Shown piece after piece: positions 8,958-17,481 of a DNA stretch of 30,879 bases; the first letter of the stretch is position 1; each line of letters opens with the position of its first letter. The stretch is from Chara braunii (taxonomy: Eukaryota > Streptophyta > Charophyceae > Charales > Characeae), in the NCBI GenBank assembly GCA_003427395.1, contig BFEA01000174.1, positions 2,032,101-2,062,979 on the forward strand. The letters run 5' to 3'. The notes under the pieces were generated by a model that ran no database searches, was not told the DNA's origin, and saw only the letters and a program-made list of their open reading frames with translations. The translations under genes were made by a program, and so were the position numbers.

Positions 8958-10020
8958 TCTAGTGTTACCTCGAGTGTTCGCGTTGCCTACTATGATCGTG
9001 TATAAGGATTAAACGGAATATCCCGTTGAGAGAGAAGGGATACCTCGTTTATAATATGCTTTTAGAATTATTATAGTTGGACGTTGGAGTCCGTGGCAGA
9101 CGTCAAAGTCAAACCCCTTGACTTCTCCATGATGGAGCTCGTTTCCAGGGCGATAAAGCCCGACTTCGACAACAGGCGGGAGCCTGTGTACCACCCACTC
9201 TCCACAGGGCGCAAAACAGGGTGTGGTTTTCAACCGCCTTGGCGGTAGTCTAGCGTCGAGAGATTAACCCCTCAAGGCGCGTGTCAACCGACACTTATCG
9301 CGTATGTTTGTATGGCTCGTCGATATGAGAAAGCCCTGCGTTCGCATGACATTATTGTAAGTTTCGTGCACAACGCCGAACCAATTTTCGTATCAAAAGG
9401 TTATGGATTGGACACTAAAGGGCCTAGGAGTGTTTTGTTTGAGTGTGTATTTTGATTTTATGTTTTTAGCGTGGTGTAACGTGTGGTAAGTAGGATGCGT
9501 CCTAGTCGACTGACGACGAATCGCCCTTGGGACTTCAGCCCCCCCAATGCGTCGGTTCGCATATTAGTCTGATAGAGGCGTGGGACCGCGCATACCCCCT
9601 ATGCTACAATGTACGAGAAACGCCCTCGGTTGGGCCACCTCTACGATTGCAGCTGATTAGCTTTCGCACGTGATTCAGTAGCTCCATTGCATCGCGTTAA
9701 AGGAAAAGAGTCCTGCCACAAATCCTGCATGACGCGGTAGGGAGGGTCCCCCTCCGGGACCGATGCGCTCGACACTGTTTTGTCCAATGTGTGTGTGAGT
9801 TGTGGCAACACATCCCCGTCGGGAGGTTCCCCCTACGGACAAACTCGATCAAGCTCCCCCCTCCGACCCCGCCCTCACCAACATCCTCAACATGTTCACA
9901 AACTTTTTCCCGAGTCCTTGCCTTCCGGATTACCCCCGGATCGTGGTGTATCTCATTTGATTGATCTGGAACCCGGCCATTCTCCGCCGTTCCGCCCTCC
10001 ATACCAACTCTCCGTCCCTA
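8958..10020. other. Non-coding stretch, no gene seen
   Basis: This part of the insertion has short self-complementary GC segments, for example GGGAGGGTCCCCCTCC near 9740 and a related motif near 9820. It has no open frame with a recognisable domain. One minus-strand frame (10002-9697) has scattered Cys and His residues but no consistent zinc-finger spacing. Confidence 0.4.
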
Positions 10021-10021
10021 T

Positions 10022-10345
10022 AGCCGAAGAAATTGGAATGTGGCAGGGGCGTTGGTGAGTCCGAAGGGTGCCCGAAGCGAGAACGGAATGCGGTTTTGTG
10101 GGTGTTTTCCTTGCGGATGCGGATCTGGTGGAAGCCACTGCGGAGGTCAATCTTGGTAAAATATTTGGCTCCACGGAGGCGATCAAGACGCTCGGAGATC
10201 CGAGGTAAGGGGTACTTGTTCTTGATCGTGATCCGATTCAAGGCGCGGTAGTCTGTGCACATCCTTAGTTCTGAGTTTCCACCTATTTTTACAAAAAGGC
10301 AGCTTGTACCGAAGGGGGAGGAGCTTAGCTTAATGAATCCGTAGT
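10022..10345 (-). pseudogene. Element E: N-terminal half of a gypsy reverse transcriptase
   Basis: The minus strand reads GFIKLSSSPFG, SCLFVKIGGN, LRMCTDYRALNRITIKNKYP, LPRISERLDRL, YFTKIDLRSGFHQIRI and KTAFRSRFG. A one-base shift then gives [10 protein letters not shown], which ends near 10032. These are RT fingers and palm motifs including the first catalytic Asp (KIDLRSG). The YLDD half is at 7195-7475. Upstream (above 10345) the frame runs directly into the ~120-bp repeat array, so the N-terminus is lost. Confidence 0.8.
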
Positions 10346-10349
10346 AAAA

Positions 10350-10860
10350 ATTTGGGGAACATCTCCTTTAGAGAAGACTTCCCAGATTTGTACTAAGTCA
10401 GATAAGAACTCGAAATAAGACTTTGAGTTCTATCAAGACAAAATTTTATCAAGACAAAATTTAACTAACTCCTTAAATTTCAAGAAATTTTGGCAGCGTT
10501 TCACCTAGAAAAGTGTCATTCCAAAATTTATACAAAGCTAAATACATATCCAGAAATGGTTCCGACTTCTCAAAGTGAAATTTTGTCTAAATTCCAGAAT
10601 TAAACAAAAACTGAGCAGCACTTCCCTAGAAAGGAAGGCTTTCCATATTTTTTACTAAGCCAGATATGAACTTAAACAAAAGCTTGAACTTTGAAAATCC
10701 AGAATTTGACTAACTCCTTAATTTCATAGAAGTTTCGGCAGCACTTCCCGTAGAGAAAGTAACTTTCCAAAATTTATACGAAGCTAAGTAAAATAAATTA
10801 TCCCTGAAAATGCGAGAATTGACCTAAGTAAAAAAAGTTAGCTAACAAATATGCAGGAAT
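10350..10860 (+). repeat. Four ~120-bp imperfect tandem repeats with a GGCAGC core
   Basis: Units start near 10356, 10492, 10613 and 10737 (spacings about 136, 121 and 124). Each has a core like TTTYGGCAGCRYTTCCCYTAG, then a CCAAAATTTATAC-like block and, in most units, AACTAACTCCTTAA. The first unit is the most diverged. It borders the truncated RT of E. A single unit in the opposite orientation lies at about 7478-7527. Confidence 0.7.
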
Positions 10861-10869
10861 TGAACTAAC

Positions 10870-11055
10870 TCATGTGGCGAGCAACTAAAGCAACTACCTA
10901 TCTAACTCATGCCAAGTAAAACTCTCACTCAGCTATATGCAATTCCAAACCACAACAGTAAGTACTCTCACGCAGTCCCAAAGTTGAACCTCGTGAACAA
11001 TAGTTCATAGTCTTTCAATGAATTATCCCTTATACCCAACTTACATAAGGCGTAA
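10870..11055. other. AT-rich spacer, nothing recognised
   Basis: No repeat unit, open frame or hairpin copy is seen between the ~120-bp array and the first hairpin. Confidence 0.4.
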
Positions 11056-12137
11056 AGCTAGACCGTTCAACTTAGAAACAAAGTCTAGCTCAACCATTGA
11101 ATATACATAGACACAGGGCACAACAACTTTTTTTCTTCTTTGGGCATGTGACTAGGTCATTCAACTTAGAAACAATGCCTAGTCGTCCTTAATTATATAT
11201 ATCTTTCTCCACTTAATCTTTGAAGGTAGCATGTGACTGAACCATTCAACTTGGAAACGAAGTTCAGCCTGCCCCTTCTTACCACCAATTTATACTCTTA
11301 ATTAATATTGTCTTCATTTGTGAAACAAAGTTTGACTCTACGTAGCACCGTAATTCGCGTTCGGAGGCGAACACGAACATGTTCGCCCGAACATGAGCAA
11401 GCGCCCAAAAACCTTTGAACGCGAACATTAAAAAAATAGAAAAGAAAAACTCGAAAAAATATGAAAAAAATATATGTTATGTAAAGTAACAATGCAAGCA
11501 ACTTTTGCCTTGGAGTCATGTTCAAATTCGTAGCCAATCATGAGTTAAAAATCCAAGACCGAAAAATATATATGTATGTATCTTTTTACGAAAACAATAT
11601 TATGTTCGCCCGAACATGTTCCCGAGTTGTTCACGCGAACGTGCGAACACGTTCGCGCGAACATGCAGGGGCGCAAATACGTTCGTCGTGCTACGCAGGT
11701 CTGACCGGCCTGTTCATAAATAAGATAATAATACAGTATAGATAAATTTATCCTTTGGTTCCAACATGTGCGTGGCTCTCTTTGCCATTCAACTTAGAAA
11801 CTAAGTCTTGTCCTTTGTCCGAATAAACATGAAGGAAGTTCGAGCCGTCTAACTTCGGAACAAAGCTCAAACACCCTCTTTCAGAAACAATAAAGAAACA
11901 TTTGGAGGTTGGGCCATTCAACTTAGAAACAAAGCCCAGTCACGCTCAAGAAGCCTTGAAAATAAATCAAGGTGACCAAATCATTCAACTTAGAAACAAA
12001 ACTTGGTTCCTGAAAATGCAGACACATACAACCCTCGCAAGTAGGAGCAACCAGACCATCCAAGTTAGGAACAAAGTCTGGTCGTCCAGGTATAGAACAT
12101 ATCACTGGGCCATTCAACTTAGAAACTAACCCCAACC
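11056..12137 (+). repeat. Array of nine hairpins with conserved 19-nt loop and covarying stems
   Basis: A 19-nt loop close to CATTCAACTTAGAAACAAA occurs at 11064-11082, 11158-11176, 11243-11261, 11786-11804, 11846-11864, 11915-11933, 11982-12000, 12057-12075 and 12111-12129. It is flanked by arms of about 8 nt that differ from copy to copy but pair within each copy. Examples are AGCTAGAC/GTCTAGCT, GACTAGGT/GCCTAGTC (one G-U), GTTCGAGC/GCTCAAAC (7 of 8), GGTTGGGC/GCCCAGTC (two G-U), GACCAAAT/ACTTGGTT (7 of 8, one G-U) and ACCAGAC/GTCTGGT. Copies 4 and 9 have weak stems. Spacing varies (54-94 bp), so this is not a simple tandem array. A tenth, half copy abuts the MITE at 11319-11337. I do not recognise the family. 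Confidence 0.85.
11338..11698. mobile_element. 361-bp MITE, hAT-like, inserted in the hairpin array
   Basis: The terminal inverted repeats are CTACGTAGCAC (11338-11348) and the complement of GTGCTACGCAG (11688-11698), 10 of 11 matching. The flanks GTTTGACT (11330-11337) and GTCTGACC (11699-11706) fit an 8-bp target-site duplication with two transitions. Eight bases is the hAT length. Both subterminal regions carry palindromic GTTCGCGCGAACATGTTCG-like repeats, and the middle is AT-rich. No coding capacity. Confidence 0.7.
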
Positions 12138-12269
12138 TTTGGTTGACCTGGTCGATCTCAAGCAAAACCACCGTCCTCCTGCCTTCCCCCAATGCAGAAC
12201 CCCTTTTTCAATCCGAGTTCAGACAATCAACAAAAATGAAACTGAGATTGCACATACATTCGTTTACTT

Positions 12270-12860
12270 GAGTCTGCTGGATCGTGTGCAGGGTTGCAAA
12301 TACTTTACGAAAATTAATTTGAAATCTGGCTACCATCAGATTGAGGTAGAGCCAGAAGACCAATATAAAACTGCCTTTCGAACGAGGTATGGGCACTATG
12401 AGTTCATTGTGTTGCATTTTGGTCTTACAAATGCCCCTACAAGCTTCCAAAGAACTATGAATGAACTCTTTCGCGAGTAGCTTGATAAGTTTGTCATTTT
12501 TTATTTGGATGATATTTTGGTTTTTAGTAAAGATTTGAAAGAACATTCTGAGCACCTTCGACTTGTGCTTTGATGGTGAGGCAAAGTTAAAACTAAACCC
12601 AAAGAAGTGTGAATGGGCTAAGCGTAAGGTGTTATATCTAGGGCATGTACTTGATGGTGATGGAATCAAACGAGAAAACACGAAAATTGCGGCAATTTGC
12701 GATTGGCCTAACCCCCTCACTTTAACTGAGTTGCGGTCGTTCCTTGGGCTAGCCAATTATGATCGAAAATTCGTAAGGCATTTCATGATAATAGCCGCGC
12801 CCCTTCGCAAATTACTCAAGAAAGAAACGATCTGGAAGTGGGATTCCGACTGTACATCTT
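12270..12860 (+). pseudogene. Element B: reverse transcriptase, truncated and frameshifted
   Basis: The frame 12270-12480 has RVQGCKYFTKINLKSGYHQI, YKTAFRTRYGHYEF, HFGLTNAPTSFQRTMNELF, and then a TAG at 12478. The continuation [20 protein letters not shown] carries the active site. After [10 protein letters not shown] a shift leads to the frame at 12563-13024 with KKCEWAKRKVLYLGHVLDG, ENTKIAAICDWPNP and [17 protein letters not shown]. The first catalytic Asp region is KINLKSG, with Asn where Asp is standard (KIDLKSG). This would remove one metal ligand. Element C has the same KINLKSG. Confidence 0.85.
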
Positions 12861-13300
12861 CGTTTAAACGTCTGAAAAAGTGTCCGATTAATTATCCGGT
12901 TCTGAAGGTTGTCGACCCTTCCTTGCCCTTTGTCGTTACAACTGACGCCAGTCAATATGGGATAGGTGTTGTACTCCAGCAAGATGACGGGAATGGATAC
13001 AGACCTGTAGAGTTTATGTCCTGACGACTGCCTAACGAGGACGTCGCCGCTTCCACATATGAGAGAGAGTTGTTTGCTCTCAGAAAAGCCCTTGATCATT
13101 GGCGACATTATCTCCTAGGAAGGCATTTCAAAGTGTACTCGGATCATGAGACACTTTGCTGGCTTAAAACGCAGGCCCGGATGACACCTAAGTTGACTAG
13201 GTGGGCCGCTGAAATTGACCAGTATGACTTCGAGTTAAAGCCAGTCAAGGGTAAGTATAACGTCGTTGCTGATGCGCTAAGTCGAAGATCTGACTTTTTC
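12860..13300 (+). pseudogene. Element B: RNase H
   Basis: The domain shows PFVVTTDASQYGIGVVLQQ, RPVEFMS, then a TGA stop (13021-13023) and STYERELFALRKALDHW in the next frame, followed by FKVYSDHETLCWLKTQ. The Asp, Glu and Asp of the active site are all present. The break is a small frameshift or nonsense change after EFMS. The domain ends in GKYNVVADALSRRSDFF. Confidence 0.85.
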
Positions 13301-14362
13301 GGTACCATTGTAACATATCTAGATGTGGGCACCGATCTGCAAGATAAAATTAGGAATGCGTATTCCACTGATCCTGTCTATGGCGCTCTGCTTAAGCATG
13401 TGCAGGACGCACCAGCAAAGTTTCCTAACTATCGTATCACACAAGGACTGTTGTTTGAAAGGACTGATGTGCATGACAGACTTTGTATTCCGAATGTTGA
13501 AGAGATCAAGAGTTTGATCTTAGGGGAATGTCACGACACCGAGGGCCATTTTGGGTGGAGGAAAACTTACGCAAACCTTTCACGTTCCTACACCTGGCCT
13601 CGTATGAAACCCGACTGCATTGCATATGTGCAGGGCTGTCAAGTGTGCCAAAGAAATAAGAGCACCACACAGCCTCCCCTTGGTCTACTGTGTTCGAACA
13701 GTTCGTTTAAGTGAAATGGGTGGAAGCCTTTGCCTATTCCAACAGGTCCAGGAGACTCCGCGTCCATTGATTTTATGGACACCAAGGTGAAAAGCAGGAA
13801 AGGGAAGACGCAAGTGATGGTAATCGTAGACAGATTCAGTAAGTATGCTGTTTTCGTAGCTTTACCGGCGGAAGCAAAAACATAACTGATAATCCGGGAG
13901 TTCTTTAACCATTGGGTGAAAGACTATGGGCATCCCTTGACAATCGTAACTGACAGAGACACAAGGTTCACAAGTGAACAATGGCAGCAACTCATGAATG
14001 TCTATGGCTCTAAGTTAACTATGTCGTCAGGTAGACATCCTGAGACAAACGGCCAGACTGAGCAAATGAACAAAATTCTGCAGCAAATGTTGCGCATGTA
14101 TATCCGCCCCGGCCAGATTGACTGGGACGAACATTTGCCCAAAGTTGCTAGCGCCCACAATAACTCTGTTCATTTATCTACATGCAAGACTTCGATGGAG
14201 TTGCATCTGGGATGGCGTCCACACAGGCCTATCGATCGGCTAAACCCGGATCAAGTACATAAGCTTCCACTAGGGACTAGTGAATTTGCGATTCAGTATC
14301 AAAAATACATTGAAAAGGTAAAAGAAAACATTGTTAAAGCACAACATCAAATGATTGAGTAG
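13300..14362 (+). pseudogene. Element B: integrase with a 33-nt insertion and nonsense codons
   Basis: The zinc module is intact: HDTEGH, then CQVC. After QPPLGLL, 33 extra nucleotides (13691-13723) containing a TGA interrupt the protein before KPLPIP. The core continues with SIDFMDTKV (first Asp), VDRFSKYAVFV, a stop at KT* (13883-13885), then VTDRDTRFTS (second Asp) and GRHPETNGQTEQMN (the Glu). The D-to-E spacing is the normal 35. All catalytic residues are kept although the frame is broken at least twice. The frame 13916-14362 ends in a TAG where relatives have Gln (IE-Q-ANKHRRPS). Confidence 0.85.
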
Positions 14363-14857
14363 GCAAATAAGCACCGAAGACCTTCTCAGTTTGTTGTAGG
14401 TGATCTGGTATGGGTTGAGTCTAAGGAGTTTATTCCCGAAGATAACATGTCCCAGAAGTTGCTACCAGCCTATAGAGGACCTTGGCAGGTTCTAGATGTG
14501 ATTGGCGATGTGGATGGTCCTTCATATGTTATAGAGATTCCTCTACATCTGCATACGTATCTAGTATTCCACGCTTCGAAGCTCTGACCTTGCGTAACAA
14601 ATGAGTTGTTTCCCAGTCGCAGATATGCGATACCCCCTAGTATGGATGGGAAATATGATGTGGACAAGATTGTTGCTGAAAGCACTTTCCAAACTGGACG
14701 TAGAGGCAGACCACAACGACAGTATCAGGTGAGATTCGCTTATCAGGATCCAAGTGAAAATCGCTGTTTCACACGAGAAGAAGTAATGGATTCTGCACCT
14801 CATATTGTGTCTGCATATGAAAGAGCAAGAAGAGGAATAAGTATTATAGATAGATGA
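14363..14857 (+). pseudogene. Element B: integrase C-terminus and chromo-like domain
   Basis: After the TAG the same frame reads ANKHRRPSQFVVGDLVWVES and LLPAYRGPWQVLDV, the GPF/GPY module that follows the integrase core in this group. After FHASKL a stop (14585-14587) precedes the tail (14606-14857): RYAIPPSMDGKYDVDKIV, GRRGRPQRQYQVRFAYQDPS, then FTREEV and VSAYERAR. The tail aligns in spacing with those of C and D. It is a shortened chromodomain with the W replaced by C (ENRCFTRE). Confidence 0.8.
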
Positions 14858-14874
14858 AGATTTTCTCAGAGGAC

Positions 14875-14925
14875 TTCGAAATTAGGCCGGAGAGAGTAAA
14901 AGGGCCTTTACCCGATTCAGACCCT
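14875..14925 (+). other. Element B: purine-rich tract, candidate PPT
   Basis: AGGCCGGAGAGAGTAAAAGG lies 30 bp after the last codon. Element C has a related purine-rich segment, AGGCCGGCAGGAGTGAAACG, at the same distance. In LTR elements a polypurine tract just before the 3' LTR primes plus-strand DNA synthesis. Confidence 0.5.
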
Positions 14926-15084
14926 GTTTGACGAATGCGGCATAGTGGGGTCACTCGCCCAGAGCCCAAGTAGTGAAAGCCGATCAAAGGACATGTTCTC
15001 TGGGTCAAAAGTCACATCTTAACTAAAGGAAAAGTCAGTGTCAAAGGTCACAGTTGTGCCCCTGGACGAACAATTGCAACATTC

Positions 15085-15225
15085 ATATATGGGAGTCACA
15101 TCTGTTCATCCAGAGGGTGTGCAAGTCATGTCTGTTCATACAGGAGGTGTGTTTGTATGTGCAGTATGTGTGTCTGTTCGTACAGTATGAGTGTCTGTTC
15201 GTGCAAAATGTGTGTCTGTCCAAAA
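15085..15225. repeat. ~24-bp minisatellite
   Basis: Five to six imperfect units of TGTGTGTCTGTTCRTACAG type lie in the putative U3 of element B, upstream of its TATA box. Confidence 0.6.
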
Positions 15226-15435
15226 GGAAGTCAAACGTCAGGTTTCCAGTTCTGTCTAGGTCTAATAGGGAGTCTAGATTCAGACACCCAGTCCGAAATC
15301 CAGGCCAGATGGCTGCAGCAGCAGCAGCCCCTGAAGGGAGAATACTGGGACACACACACATGCATGGGTCTGGGACTGAAGGAGGCCAAAGTGCCAATGC
15401 AGACCAATGCAGACCTCGCCAGGGGAGGCCAGCAG

Positions 15436-15441
15436 TATAAA
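15436..15441 (+). promoter_or_regulatory. TATA box of the element B LTR
   Basis: TATAAA lies in the context CAGCAGTATAAAGC. Element C has AGTATAAAT in the matching place on the minus strand (about 19551-19557). It is inferred to be the LTR promoter. Confidence 0.45.
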
Positions 15442-16047
15442 GCAATAGGCCAGCCTCCCTTGAGATCAGATTCCCACTGGTATATTGGCGTGGAAGTTCT
15501 GTGTGCACTTGTGCGCTAACTGGCTGGGTTAGCGCTGGAGGAGAAGCTGCGCTGAGAGGAGGAAGAAAGCTGGGCGCTGGCTTGCAAGCGGCAGCCATAT
15601 CTGCTCCAGCTAGTTAGTATAGGTAGTGGGTTAGTAGTTAGTCTACAGTGAGTAGCATTCAAAGTAGATCTTCGTAGTAGGAGTGTGCATGCATGGTGGG
15701 ACAAGAGAATCAAGACTGAGATCCAAGAGAGAGAAGAGAGAGAGAGTGGGGTAGGATCTGGCTGTGGTGGATACTTACCTGCTGTGCGCTGTACTTGAGT
15801 TCTGAAGGTGGCGCTGGCTGAGCCAGGCCCCATTCGTGAGACGGAAAGAAGAAACTCGTGATAATGTTGGGCGCTGAACTTTGGATCTCGATATACTCTT
15901 GTATAATGTGTTAATGATTAATTGAGTTGCGCATCTTGGTTCTTTCCCATCTCATTTGGACTATGTGTGAGCTTCATCTTGTGTGAGTCATTGTCCATGC
16001 ATGCGTTGTGATACACTCCAGCAAGAGGAGGACAGTCAGGTCCCTTG

Positions 16048-16303
16048 CACTAGTGAAAACTAAAGATGATTGGAAAGGCCAATCAAACTCGGAGATAGCT
16101 GGTTTTCCGCGAAATCTGTCGAGGTAGAACGTGTGATCTTCATTGCAAAAGGTAGAGCACTCGATGGGCTAGGGTGGCCCAAAGCTTGACCAACCCCAAG
16201 GAAACTCCGAATACTTGCAACGGAGCATCGCACAGACAGACTTTGGGTGCTAAGATCCAAAGTCAAAAGGGAAACAGCCCAGATCGTATGCTAAGGTCCT
16301 ACA
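16048..16303 (+). pseudogene. Nuclear copy of mitochondrial LSU (26S) rRNA fragment
   Basis: This is domain II of a bacterial-type large-subunit rRNA. It contains AAAGGCCAATCAAACTCGGA, GATAGCTGGTTTTCCGCGAA, GGTAGAGCACTCGATGGGCT, CCAACCCCAAGGAAACTCCG, GGGTGCTAAGATCCAAAGTC and GGGAAACAGCCCAGATCGTA. The wording (GATGGGCTAGGGTGGCC, CAGACAGACTTTGGG) is that of plant-type mitochondrial 26S rRNA. Plastid 23S differs at these places. Similarity starts near ACTAGTGAAAAC, with a small deletion before AAAGGCC, and stops at CTAAGGTCCT. The piece is ~255 bp of a ~3-kb gene, so it is an rRNA pseudogene (NUMT), not functional. Confidence 0.85.
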
Positions 16304-16630
16304 TGTCAAAGTTATATAAATCGTAAATGGATTGGAGGTTTTTTAACCAATTGGAAGCACATTTTTCATGTACAACAGTACAAGCGCGTTTTCACACTTT
16401 GAAAACTTATCACTCAAAGCTTTAGATGAATGCAAATCAGAATTCCATGGCCATACTTGAAGCTAGTCAATTACATATACCAAATGTGTGTTTGATAGAT
16501 TCAGATATTCCAAGCAACCCTGTGAATGATGATTCTTTAGAGTTTATATATCTTGTTTGTCATTTAATTACTCAAATACTACAAATAGTCAATTACTCTC
16601 GTATCGTATAATGAGACTTTTCTTCAAATT
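16304..16630. other. AT-rich non-coding stretch
   Basis: No mitochondrial or retroelement similarity is seen after the rRNA fragment, and no meaningful open frame. Confidence 0.4.
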
Positions 16631-16635
16631 AGTTT

Positions 16636-17130
16636 GCCCCTCAAGACTGGCATACTGTGCCAAACAGAGAATGGTATGTTTTGCTTTCCAGTTCTTGGCA
16701 GGTTACTTGGGTCCATCAGCTCTCCATTTGGTGGGGGGGTAAGGGTTGGGCGGGGCAGAGTTGATCTGCACTAGAGGGTGGAGTTAATTTCTCTCTCTCC
16801 CTCTCCGTTTCCATGGTCCCAAATGACACCCCCTCTCTCGNTGTCTCCCTCTTCGNCCCTCTCAAGAGTGGCATACTCTGCGAGACAGAGAATGGTGTTT
16901 TGTGCTTTCCAGTACTTGCACCTCTCCGTTTGGTGTGGGGATCTGAATTTGAAGATGAAGTTGATTTCTCTCTCTTTCCCACCGTTTCCATGCTCCCAAA
17001 CCACACCTCCTTCTCTTGCAGTCGCCCTCTTCCTCCCTCTCAAGACTGGCAAACTGTGCCAGACAGAGTGGTGTTTTTTGCTTTCCAGTTCTTGGCAGGT
17101 TACTTGGGTCCATCACCTCTCCGTTTGGGG
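16636..17130. repeat. Three imperfect ~200-bp tandem repeats
   Basis: The unit starts CCCTCTCAAGACTGGCATAC and continues GTGCCAGACAGAGAATGG and TTTGCTTTCCAGTTCTTGGC, then CTCCGTTTGG. Copies start near 16637, 16857 and 17037. Long open frames on both strands through this region are translations of the repeat and contain N bases (16842, 16857). Confidence 0.8.
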
Positions 17131-17178
17131 TGTGTGTGTGTGTGTGTCTGGTGTGGAGGGAGGGGGGAGGGGGGAAGT
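17128..17178. repeat. (GT)n and G-rich simple repeat
   Basis: GTGTGTGTGTGTGTGTCTGG is followed by a GGAGGGAGGGGGGAGGGGGG tract. Confidence 0.85.
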
Positions 17179-17179
17179 A

Positions 17180-17471
17180 AACGACTGGGTGAGTTCCTGC
17201 CACTGGATATGTACCGCCAATTATGACTTTGTTTGTGAGTGAAGCCGCAACATCTACTACATATGAGGTACGGTGTGTCTAGTTTTCTGAATTTCTGGAA
17301 AGAGTGCGTGTTTCCCACCTGAGCAAAACATGCCAGGAGTAGCTGAGTCTTCTCCAAACCATTTGGGATAGTCACACCTATTATTTGGCTCTTCCGCAGA
17401 TGGTTGTGGGATCTGGATGATAGCATACATTATACAGTGCATACATATAAACATGATGGATTGCATCTGTG
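17180..17471. other. Unique non-coding stretch
   Basis: No gene is recognised. TCTTCCGCAG at 17391-17400 followed by ATGG looks like a splice acceptor, but the frame after it closes within eight codons. Confidence 0.3.
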
Positions 17472-17481
17472 CATTGAGATC

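Larger units (their letters stand above)
7480..10022. other. 2.5-kb non-coding insertion inside the element E RT
   Basis: This block separates the two RT halves of E. It contains the inverted copy of a ~50-bp repeat also seen at 10487, two tandem ~0.5-kb units, a hammerhead ribozyme, an AT microsatellite (8940-8956) and several short hairpin-rich GC segments (9100-9250, 9720-9850). I find no transposase, RT or clear LTR/TIR ends, so its class is unknown. A non-autonomous retroelement is possible because of the ribozyme. Confidence 0.55.
12270..15900 (+). mobile_element. Ty3/gypsy element B, 5'-truncated, plus strand
   Basis: The order on the plus strand is RT (from the palm), RNase H, integrase, chromo-like tail, then an LTR-like region. 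Gag, protease and the RT N-terminus are absent. Coding similarity starts abruptly near LLDRVQGCKYFTKI at about 12270, directly after the hairpin array. Proteins are closely related to those of C and D, in the opposite orientation. The right limit is uncertain; it must lie before the mitochondrial fragment at 16048. Confidence 0.8.
14925..15900 (+). repeat. Element B: LTR-like 3' region
   Basis: This non-coding stretch follows the candidate polypurine tract and contains a TATA box, so it fits a 3' LTR. Only one copy is present, so exact ends cannot be set. It includes a ~24-bp repeat cluster (15085-15225), a CAG-rich run near 15312-15330, and a GC-rich region after the TATA box comparable in place and style to that of element C. 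The many open frames on both strands show no protein similarity. Confidence 0.5.

Noticed and set aside
7478-10034. AAATT at both breakpoints as a 5-bp target-site duplication of the 2.5-kb insertion
   Set aside because: The left AAATT lies inside the GGCAGC repeat unit, and the block has no TG..CA or TIR ends, so the match is probably chance.
15054-15833. Open frames of 105-171 codons on both strands
   Set aside because: They lie in LTR-like and minisatellite sequence with no domain and conflicting strands.
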